In this document: positions 49,193 to 55,457 of the stretch, in pieces
How the letters are laid out: the number at the start of each line of letters is the position of its first letter
How positions within the stretch are numbered: position 1 is the first letter of the stretch
Assembly (NCBI RefSeq): GCF_027587205.1
Contig: NZ_JAPDOD010000058.1
Location: 1-55,457, forward strand
Direction: 5' to 3'
DNA: 55,457 nt
Origin: Solirubrobacter ginsenosidimutans
GTDB taxonomy: Bacteria > Actinomycetota > Thermoleophilia > Solirubrobacterales > Solirubrobacteraceae
Program-made: the position numbers and the translations under genes
Notes under the pieces: model-generated
Database searches by the model: none
The model's input: only the letters and a program-made list of their open reading frames with translations
What the model was told of the DNA's origin: nothing

Positions 49193-51059
49193 CCGTCCGC
49201 TCCGGCGCCGAGCGGGCGAGGAGCGTTCCGGCCGTGAGGAAGCGGGAATTGACGGTCACCTTCCGGCCGCCCGCGGTGCGCGGCAGGGTCGCCGTGACCG
49301 TGTAGGCGCAGCCCACACCGAGCTTGGCCTTCGCCGTCTTGATGACCTTCCTGCCGAGCGTGATCGAGACGCTCACGGTGCCGGCCGCCGGGCAGCTGAC
49401 GCCCGCCGGGAGGGTGAGCGCGCCGGACACGGTGAGCTTGCGGCCCGTGGCGGCCTTGACGGCCAGCGTGACCTTCTTCGGCGCCTGCGGCTTGGCCTCG
49501 GCGGCGATGGAGGGCGTCGGCGCGGGTGCGGCGATCGCGACCGGGGTGGGCGTGGGCTCGACTGTCGCGCTCACCGTTGCCGTCGCGGTGGCGGTGGGCG
49601 TCGCCGTGGCGGTGGGCGTCGGCGTCGCGGTGGCCGTGGCCGTCGGCGTGACCGTCGGCGCGAGGACGGTCAGCGCGAGCGAAAGCGGGGTCGCCGTCGT
49701 CTGCCCGGCCGAGTCCGTGATCGTCACCGTCAGCGGCAGCGTCTGGCCAGCGAGCGCGGCGCTCGGCGTCCAGTCGATCGCGTACGGCGCGACGGCGTCC
49801 GAGCCGATCGTCGTCCCGCCCACCGCGAAGCTGACCGAGCGCACGCCGAAGTCGTCGCCGGCGGAGGCGCGCAGCGTGTACGTCGTGCCGGGCACGACGA
49901 TCTTGCTCGCGGTCGGCGGGTCGATCTCCCCGGTCGGCGGCGCGTCGGTGATCGCGGCCGGCGTGGCCGGCGCGGTGATCGCCGTCGTGCGGAAGCCGCT
50001 GAAGGTGACCGCGGCGCCGTTGACCGGGTCCCCGAGTGTCTTCGGCAGGCCGATCGACGGGCCGGCGGCGTTGCCCCACCAGTTGCCGGTCGCGGTGAAC
50101 GGCAGTGCGGCATCGGCGCCCGCGCCGGTCTCATTGACGACGCCGTAGCCGTTGCCGACGAGGTTGTTGCCGGTCGCGGTCAGCTTCGTCGTGGTCGTGC
50201 CCGCGGCGGGCACGAGGTCGAGGTCGACGAGCCGGACTCCGGCCGAGACGCGGTCACCCGCTCCCAGGTTGTTCGTGATCGCGTTGCCGGTGATCGAGCC
50301 GGTGGCGAGGCCGGTGGCCAGGACGCCCTGCTGCGGCGTCTGCACCTGCGCGCCCGCGCCGGTGATCGTGTTGCCGGTGATCGTCGCCGCGAGGATGCCG
50401 AGCGCGGGCGCGAGCTGGGTCGAATCGAGCACGACGCCCGCCTTGGCGTAGCCGGAGATCGACGTGCCCGCGACGCGCACGGGCAGGCGGTCGGCGACGA
50501 GGTTGGACGCGATCACGACGCCGTAGCCGTACGGCCCGTTGAGCGGCGCGACGTTGCGGATCACGCTGCCGGTGAGGCTGCCTTCGGCGTTGTAGAACTT
50601 GACCGCCGAGCCGACCGTGGTGGTGCCGCCCTCGACGGTCACGCCGGAGATGTCGACCAGGGTGCGGACACCCGCGCGGTAGACGCCGATCACGGAGCCG
50701 ACGGTGTTCCGATAATTCGTGGTCGTGCCCAACAAACTCGTGATCGCGGGCTTCGGCCGAATGGTGACCTTGCTCGCACCGGCGCCACGGATCGTGAGCA
50801 TCTTCGCGATGCTGACCGCGTTGGCGCCACCGGCCGGGATCGTTGCGGGCCCCTCCTCGTAGGTCCCGGGGCAGATCGCGATGACGTCGCCCGGCGAGGC
50901 CGCGTCGACCGCCGCCTGCACGCTCGCGAACGGCGCGCTCGGGCAGTCGAGCTTGTCGTCATCGACCGCAAGGGTCGCTGCCGAGGCATCCGCTGAGATG
51001 CCCAGCGCCAATGCAAGCGCACCCGCGCCGACCCACCTGAGCGTCGTCCTAGCTGACAT
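49176..51059 (-). CDS. Secreted right-handed beta-helix protein
   Basis: A 627-residue exported protein. The signal peptide ends near ASAA. Residues ~40-330 form a parallel beta-helix (ASVQAAVDAASPGDVIAICP, then GTYEEGPATI; AVSIAKMLTIRGAG; repeated ITGNTITG), as in pectate-lyase-like and NosD-like proteins. An Ig-like block (GTTYTLRASAGDDFGVRSVS) follows, then a TATATPTPTATATP linker and a C-terminal beta domain. ATG 51059 begins a good signal peptide. Polysaccharide binding or lyase action is inferred. Confidence 0.82.
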   Translation of the reverse strand: MSARTTLRWVGAGALALALGISADASAATLAVDDDKLDCPSAPFASVQAAVDAASPGDVIAICPGTYEEGPATIPAGGANAVSIAKMLTIRGAGASKVTIRPKPAITSLLGTTTNYRNTVGSVIGVYRAGVRTLVDISGVTVEGGTTTVGSAVKFYNAEGSLTGSVIRNVAPLNGPYGYGVVIASNLVADRLPVRVAGTSISGYAKAGVVLDSTQLAPALGILAATITGNTITGAGAQVQTPQQGVLATGLATGSITGNAITNNLGAGDRVSAGVRLVDLDLVPAAGTTTTKLTATGNNLVGNGYGVVNETGAGADAALPFTATGNWWGNAAGPSIGLPKTLGDPVNGAAVTFSGFRTTAITAPATPAAITDAPPTGEIDPPTASKIVVPGTTYTLRASAGDDFGVRSVSFAVGGTTIGSDAVAPYAIDWTPSAALAGQTLPLTVTITDSAGQTTATPLSLALTVLAPTVTPTATATATPTPTATATPTATATATVSATVEPTPTPVAIAAPAPTPSIAAEAKPQAPKKVTLAVKAATGRKLTVSGALTLPAGVSCPAAGTVSVSITLGRKVIKTAKAKLGVGCAYTVTATLPRTAGGRKVTVNSRFLTAGTLLARSAPERTVTVKR

Positions 51060-51096
51060 GGCGCGGACGCTAATCGAGCGCAACCACAGCAAACAT

Positions 51097-51157
51097 GACC
51101 GGTGGTCGAAAACTGGAGGGTCGGTGTTCGACCACCGGTCGAGGTTCGGCCCTCCAG
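51097..51157. promoter_or_regulatory. Interleaved inverted repeats in a divergent promoter
   Basis: Arm pair A: GACCGGTGGTCGAA (51097-51110) with its exact complement at 51127-51140. Arm pair B: CTGGAGGG (51113-51120) with its complement at 51150-51157. Arm B1 is between A1 and A2 and B2 follows A2. In RNA this is the topology of an H-type pseudoknot; as DNA it could be two nested operators. Confidence 0.6.
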
Positions 51158-51192
51158 CCCACAAATAACGTCCCGGCTGTGGCTACACGGAC

Positions 51193-51197
51193 GGAGG
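51193..51197 (+). promoter_or_regulatory. Ribosome-binding site of the secreted hydrolase
   Basis: GGAGG five bases before GTG 51203. It decides the start: a longer frame open upstream from 51095 would cover the inverted repeats and lacks a signal peptide at its end. Confidence 0.75.
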
Positions 51198-51202
51198 TAA
51201 CG

Positions 51203-53590
51203 GTGCTCAAGGCTGGTGTTCGCACGCTCGCGGGGGTGCTCGTCGCGCTGGCGCTCGGTGCGGGGCCGGCCCATGCGCAGGGCGCTGATCCGCTGGCGCC
51301 CGGGCCGTACGGCTACAAGAAGATCGAGTACAGCGCCGGGAACCTGATGATCACGATCCCGCCCGCCAACGGCACGGCGAGCCAGACGTTCCCGCAGCCG
51401 CTGGAGGGCTCGATCATCTACCCGGACACGCCCGGGCCGTGGAAGGTCCTCGTCTTCATGCACGGTCGCCACTCGACCTGCATCACGGGCACGGGCGGGG
51501 AGTCGTCGCCGCCGATCACGTCACCCGACGTGACCTGCGACGACACCGACAACCCGGACGGCACGGAGAACACGACCAAGATCCAGTCCTGGCAGGGCTA
51601 CGACTACCTGTCGACCAACCTGGCGTCGCACGGGTACGTGGTCATGAGCGTCTCGGCGAACACGATCGTCAGCTTCGACAACACGTTCTCCTACGACGCG
51701 GGAGCGAACGCGCGCTCGCAGGTCTTGGCCGCGTCGCTCGACCTCCTGTACCGGTGGAACAACGGCGAGGGCCCGGTGGTGGCGGGCGACGACTACCACA
51801 CCGTCGGGACCAAGCTGACCGGCAAGATGGAGATGCAGCGCGTCGGCCTGATGGGCCACTCGCGCGGCGGCGAGGGCGTGACGGACTTCATCCGCTTCAA
51901 CCGCCTGCGGCCGTCAGGGCGCATCTACAACCTGCAGGCCGTGATGGCGCTGGCGCCGATCGATTCGCAGAAGCAGGTGCCGCTGGGCACGAACTTCGGC
52001 GTGATCCTCCCCGCCTGCGACGGCGACGTCTCGACCCTGTCGGGCGCCAACGCGTACGAGCGTTCCAAGTACCCGAACGGCGCCGACGCGTTCGCCAAGG
52101 TGCAGTTCTACGTCCAGGGCGCGGACCACAACTACTTCAACACGATCTGGACCAACGACGACGGGGCGTCCTACTCGGGGACCGGATCGGGAGCGGACGT
52201 CGCCTGCGGTGAGGACAAGCCGAACTCGATCCGGCTCTTCCCGGCCGATCAGCGCAAGGTCGGGCTCGGGCTCATGGCCGCCTTCCTGCGCGACTACCTC
52301 GGCATGGAGAAGCAGTTCGAGCCGATGATGACCGGCGCCGCCGGCCTACCCGCCAGCGCGTGCCCGACGCTGCGCGGCGTGGCCTGCAGCGAGGAGGTCA
52401 AGACCAGCTACATCGCCCCGGCGGCGCAGCGGCAGGACATCATCAAGCCCGAGGCGTCGATGTACGGGACCGTTCCGACCCCGCTGGTCAGCGCCGACTC
52501 CGCGGGTGGGGAGCTGACCGCGACCGGCTTCGCCACGTTCGACGCGTGCAACGAGGACCGCGACCAGATCACCGGCGTGCAGATCAAGCCGTGCCCGACG
52601 AATCCGTCGCCGAACTCGACGACGTCGACGAACCGCTCCTACGGACGCCAGCTGACGCTGGCCTGGGACGGCCCGGCGGCGCTGCGGGCCGAGCTGGCCG
52701 GTAGCGCACGCAACGCCGCGCGCTTCGGCGCCCTCTCGCTGCGCGCGGCCGTGAACTTCGGGGACCTCCGCAACCCGATCTCCAACGGCACGAACCCCGC
52801 CAGCGCGATGCAGGACTTCGACGTCGTGCTGATCGACCGCGCGGGCAAGGAGTCCTCGGTGCGCGCGGCGCGCTACGGCACGGCGCTGGAGCCGTCGCTG
52901 GGCTCGTTCCGGCGCCACGTGGTGCTCAATGGCCTCCGGATCCCGCTGACCGCGTTCTCCGGCGTCGACCTCACCGACCTGCGGGCGGTCGAGCTGCGCT
53001 TCGGCGCGGCCACCGCGCGTGGCTCGATCCAGCTCGCCGACGTCGCGTTCCAGGAGCCGCCCGCGGCCACGGCGCCCGCACCGGACGCGGCCTCCGTCGC
53101 GCCGCTCGCGTCTGCGCCGGACGCGGCCTCCGTCGCGCCCCTTCCCGGGCCCAAGCGCGTCGACGGGATCGCGGTCTCGGGCGTCACGACCGTGCCGTCG
53201 AAGACCGCATGCGCGGACAGCACCGCGCCGCGTTCCTCGGTCGCCGCGCTGCGGCTCACGGGCGGCCGGCTCGTCGCCTCCGGCACCGCGTCGGACACCG
53301 GCTGCCACGCCGCGGGCCGGTTGGCCGCGCGCGCGGGCAAGCTCGGGCGCGTCCAGATCAGCGTGACCCGCTCGGTCGCCGGCCGCTGCCAGTTCCTGCG
53401 CGCGAGCGGCCGCCTGACGGCGGCGACCTCCTGCTCCGCCCCGCTCGCGCTGATCGCGAAGGGCGCCAAGCGCTGGTCGCTGAAGTCCGCGGCCAAGCTC
53501 CCGGCCGGCACCTACACCGTCCGGATCCAGGCGATCGACGCGCGCGGCAACCTCGAGCCGGCGAAGACCCGCACCCTCCGCGCCGGCTGA
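51203..53590 (+). CDS. Secreted alpha/beta hydrolase with C-terminal accessory domains
   Basis: A 795-residue exported enzyme. The signal peptide ends in AHAQ. The catalytic domain (~residues 30-420) has VLVFMHGRHSTC (oxyanion region), SHGYVVMSVSAN and the nucleophile elbow GHSRGGEGV; a His in GADHNYF may complete the triad. The region after ~430 contains a CBM/discoidin-like domain with RYGTALEPSLGSFRRHVVLN, a Pro/Ala linker with two PDAASVAPL repeats, and a final beta domain. Likely esterase, lipase or polymer depolymerase; substrate unknown. Confidence 0.82.
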   Translation: MLKAGVRTLAGVLVALALGAGPAHAQGADPLAPGPYGYKKIEYSAGNLMITIPPANGTASQTFPQPLEGSIIYPDTPGPWKVLVFMHGRHSTCITGTGGESSPPITSPDVTCDDTDNPDGTENTTKIQSWQGYDYLSTNLASHGYVVMSVSANTIVSFDNTFSYDAGANARSQVLAASLDLLYRWNNGEGPVVAGDDYHTVGTKLTGKMEMQRVGLMGHSRGGEGVTDFIRFNRLRPSGRIYNLQAVMALAPIDSQKQVPLGTNFGVILPACDGDVSTLSGANAYERSKYPNGADAFAKVQFYVQGADHNYFNTIWTNDDGASYSGTGSGADVACGEDKPNSIRLFPADQRKVGLGLMAAFLRDYLGMEKQFEPMMTGAAGLPASACPTLRGVACSEEVKTSYIAPAAQRQDIIKPEASMYGTVPTPLVSADSAGGELTATGFATFDACNEDRDQITGVQIKPCPTNPSPNSTTSTNRSYGRQLTLAWDGPAALRAELAGSARNAARFGALSLRAAVNFGDLRNPISNGTNPASAMQDFDVVLIDRAGKESSVRAARYGTALEPSLGSFRRHVVLNGLRIPLTAFSGVDLTDLRAVELRFGAATARGSIQLADVAFQEPPAATAPAPDAASVAPLASAPDAASVAPLPGPKRVDGIAVSGVTTVPSKTACADSTAPRSSVAALRLTGGRLVASGTASDTGCHAAGRLAARAGKLGRVQISVTRSVAGRCQFLRASGRLTAATSCSAPLALIAKGAKRWSLKSAAKLPAGTYTVRIQAIDARGNLEPAKTRTLRAG

Positions 53591-53631
53591 TCACGCCACG
53601 GGTCGCCGGCCGGTGTCGGCCGGTCGGCGAC

Positions 53632-54111
53632 TCAGGTGGTGATCTTGAGGACCTTCAGCTCGCGGGGGCCGCGAGGGGTGTCGAACTTCGCGACGCCGCC
53701 GACCTTGGACCCGACGAGCGCCTTACCCATCGGTGAGTCGATCGACAGGCTGCCCTGGGTCGGGTCAGCCTCGTGGGCGGAGACGATCGTGTAGGTCACG
53801 TGCTTGCCGGACTTTGAGTCCTCGACCTCGACGCAGCTGCCGAAGCCGACCACGTCGCTCTGGGTCTCGACCTCACGCACCTCCGCCGCGAGCAGCTGCT
53901 CGCGCAGGCGGAGAATCTTCGTCTCCAGGTGCGCCTGGTCGTTCTTGGCGTCGTGGTACTCCGAGTTCTCCTTCAGATCGCCCCACTCGCGCGCGGTCTT
54001 GATCCGGTCCGCGATCTCTCGGCGGGCGACGGTCTCAAGCTGCTCGAGCTCGGCCTGGAGGGCCTTCATGCCCTCGGCGGTCATGACAACGGAATCGCTC
54101 AAGCCCGACAT
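53632..54111 (-). CDS. greA: Transcription elongation factor GreA
   Basis: A 159-residue GreA. The N-terminal coiled coil has the acidic tip (TAREWGDLKENSEYHDAKND), and the C-terminal domain ends in SIDSPMGKALVGSKVGG, then DTPRGPRELKVLKI. It stimulates RNA cleavage by backtracked RNA polymerase. It starts one base after the stop of the upstream small gene, so both are transcribed together. Confidence 0.97.
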   Translation of the reverse strand: MSGLSDSVVMTAEGMKALQAELEQLETVARREIADRIKTAREWGDLKENSEYHDAKNDQAHLETKILRLREQLLAAEVREVETQSDVVGFGSCVEVEDSKSGKHVTYTIVSAHEADPTQGSLSIDSPMGKALVGSKVGGVAKFDTPRGPRELKVLKITT

Positions 54112-54112
54112 T

Positions 54113-54352
54113 TTAGTCCTCCGGAGTGAAACTGCGACGCCACTCGCCGTGATCGCACACCGTCATCAGCGCGTCGGCTACCCGCGCGCGCAGCATGAAG
54201 TCGCCCGTGTCGCAGGTGAAGGTGATCGTCGAGGCCGAGCGGGTCATCGAGATCGGCGGGCTCCCACCGTCGGCGAGGACGGTCTCCAGACGCTGCCAGA
54301 CGGTCGGCGGTTGCGGGGCGATGATCGTTATGCGGTGGACGGCGGGCTCCAT
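54113..54352 (-). CDS. Small hypothetical protein upstream of greA
   Basis: A 79-residue protein (or 82 from GTG 54361). Pattern HRITIIAPQPPTVWQRLETV, then ISMTRSASTITFTCDTGDFM and DHGEWRRSFTPED. It looks like a small alpha/beta protein; no family recognised. The AGGGTGAG sequence before ATG 54352 supports that start. It lies between a perfect LexA-type palindrome and greA, so it may be DNA-damage regulated. Confidence 0.6.
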   Translation of the reverse strand: MEPAVHRITIIAPQPPTVWQRLETVLADGGSPPISMTRSASTITFTCDTGDFMLRARVADALMTVCDHGEWRRSFTPED

Positions 54353-54367
54353 GTCGCTCACCCTACA

Positions 54368-54381
54368 CGAACGTACGTTCG
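54368..54381. promoter_or_regulatory. Perfect LexA/SOS-box-like palindrome
   Basis: CGAACGTACGTTCG is a perfect 14-bp palindrome matching CGAAC-N4-GTTCG, the SOS-box consensus of Gram-positive and actinobacterial LexA. It is 16 bp upstream of the ATG of the small gene that precedes greA. Confidence 0.7.
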
Positions 54382-54394
54382 GTCGCGAACGACT

Positions 54395-55457
54395 TCACGG
54401 ACGCTCGCCGACGCGCCCCACCGCCCCCTCCTCGAGCGCGAAGGTCTGCTGCCAGCGCACGCGTCCGCCCGCGTCCGTGCCGACCGCGAGCAGTCGTGAC
54501 GAGACCGGGTCATAGGCCAGCACGCGGGTGTCGCCCGCGTTGCCGTAGCGGAGCGCAGGGACCGCACGGCCCGCCCCGTCTGCGAGCGCGGCGATTCGCT
54601 CCGTGCCCGGGAGCGTCGCGACGACCTCCAGCAGCGCGGCGCGCAGATCGGCCGGCGTGCGCGGATAGGTGAGCAACGCCAGCACCTCGGCCGTGATCGG
54701 GTCGGGCAGCGGGTCCTGCGACACCCGTCCGGCGGCCGCGAAGAGGAACGCGCGCAATCCGCGCGGGCTGCGCGGGACCACCGACAAGGGGTCGTGCTCG
54801 GGCAGCACCGCCTCGAGGTTCGAGTTCGCGAACAGCTGGGCGTCGAGTCCTCCCGGGCCGAAGGTCCGGCGCTTCGGCGCCGGGTCGCCGAGCATCGGCA
54901 TCAGGGCCTCGAGATCGGGCGAGCCGGCCGCCCGCCACGCGCGCTCGTCCTTCGCGCTGGGCAGGAACGGAGCGCTCGTTCGCCCGTAGCGGATACGGCC
55001 GGAGCCGTCGGGTGCGAACCAGCGTTCCTCGGGCACGCTGCGGGCGATCGCGTACGTCGCGTCCAGCGGTCGCGCCGCGCGCCGGCCATCCGCGCCGATG
55101 AACTTCATGCTGAAGATGGCCGTGCTGCGCTGGTAGAGGACATGGCCGTCGGCGAGCACCCGCGCCGGGTCGATCGCCGCGACCAACGCAGGTTGGGCCG
55201 GGACCTCGTCGTGCCGCGGGACGAGCGCGAACGCGGCCAGCGCGGCGAGCGCGAGTGCGGCGACGGGAAGGACGAATCCTGGCCGCCGCCGGCGAGGACG
55301 GCCGGCGAGGCGCGCGCGGGAGCCCGCCCCGTCGCCGCGGCCGGCGAGCTGCGGATTGGCGTCGTCGCCGCGGCGGGCGAGGCGCGGATCGGCGCCCTTG
55401 CCGTGGCCGGCAAGCCGCGGGTCGGCGTGCCCCGACCGGGCGCGCTCGGAGCGGCGG
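54395..55457 (-). CDS. Membrane-anchored hypothetical protein (5' end beyond window)
   Basis: At least 353 residues; the frame remains open to the right edge, so the N-terminus is missing. The visible part begins with a repetitive Arg/Asp-rich cytoplasmic region (ADPRLAGHG, ADPRLARRG, ANPQLAGRG). One membrane helix follows (GFVLPVAALALAALAAFALV), then an extracellular domain with WFAPDGSGRIRYGR and LLTYPRTPADLRAALLEVVA. It resembles the CU044_5270-type proteins often encoded beside ECF sigma factors. The sigma gene, if present, would lie just outside the window. Confidence 0.7.
   Translation of the reverse strand, partial: RRSERARSGHADPRLAGHGKGADPRLARRGDDANPQLAGRGDGAGSRARLAGRPRRRRPGFVLPVAALALAALAAFALVPRHDEVPAQPALVAAIDPARVLADGHVLYQRSTAIFSMKFIGADGRRAARPLDATYAIARSVPEERWFAPDGSGRIRYGRTSAPFLPSAKDERAWRAAGSPDLEALMPMLGDPAPKRRTFGPGGLDAQLFANSNLEAVLPEHDPLSVVPRSPRGLRAFLFAAAGRVSQDPLPDPITAEVLALLTYPRTPADLRAALLEVVATLPGTERIAALADGAGRAVPALRYGNAGDTRVLAYDPVSSRLLAVGTDAGGRVRWQQTFALEEGAVGRVGERP

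Noticed and set aside
1..55457. tRNA, rRNA or riboswitch genes
   Set aside because: I saw no cloverleaf, rRNA-conserved segment or recognisable riboswitch core in the intergenic gaps; a covariance-model scan would settle it.

Overview
The window is GC-rich (roughly 70% by eye) with short intergenic gaps, frequent GTG starts and many 1-20 bp gene overlaps. Several secreted proteins carry Pro/Thr or Ala/Thr linkers (PTPTPT, TATATP) and end in small beta-sandwich-like domains. Together with LuxR-, LysR-, IclR- and ArsR-type regulators, an ECF41 sigma factor, an RsbQ/RsbP pair and REP-like hairpins, this suggests an actinobacterium of the Thermoleophilia/Solirubrobacterales type. That placement is inferred from style only; no rRNA gene is present.

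Layout. 0-4.1 kb: a lower-GC edge with broken reading frames, a MbcA/ParS-RES toxin-antitoxin pair and a large ATPase-LuxR regulator. 4-10.5 kb: three secreted proteins (MopE metal-binding motif, carboxypeptidase-regulatory-like, PKD) and a membrane protein. 10.5-18 kb: a LysR regulator, then the histidine-utilisation operon hutH-hutU-hutF-hutI with a divergent IclR-type gene. 18-19.5 kb: an ArsR/SRPBCC pair and a REP-associated tyrosine transposase (RAYT) bracketed by two REP hairpins. 19.5-31.5 kb: a DsbA-like protein, AEC, MFS and EamA transporters, a ThDP enzyme plus SDR pair, and an ECF41 sigma factor divergent from its epimerase partner. 31.5-36.9 kb: a DHA2 efflux pump, a cyclase-family hydrolase, secreted proteins, a HAD phosphatase and a DedA protein. 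36.9-41 kb: an uncharacterised six-gene directon (two tandem secreted paralogues, SUMF1-like, MIP18/DUF59, amidohydrolase, FKBP). 41-49.2 kb: DHFR-like, XRE/MmyB, SDR and RDD proteins, rsbQ-rsbP, an M20 peptidase and an epoxide hydrolase. 49.2-55.5 kb: a beta-helix protein, a secreted alpha/beta hydrolase, greA behind a predicted LexA box, and a truncated membrane protein at the edge.

How genes work together. HutH, HutU, HutI and HutF convert histidine to N-formylglutamate; the final deformylase (HutG) is not in the window. RsbQ and RsbP form the energy-stress phosphatase module known from Bacillus. The ECF41 factor probably drives the epimerase from a promoter visible between them. RES toxin and antitoxin are translationally coupled.

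The most notable material is: (1) a RAYT gene with seven related hairpins in this window (loop YCAGA or its complement), most of them embedding stop codons of neighbouring genes; (2) the six-gene SUMF1/MIP18/amidohydrolase directon; (3) three genes lacking ATG/GTG/TTG at the expected start, where CTG fits; (4) a perfect LexA-type palindrome before a small unknown gene and greA; (5) interleaved inverted repeats at 51.1 kb; (6) a 24-bp in-frame tandem repeat in an MFS transporter loop.
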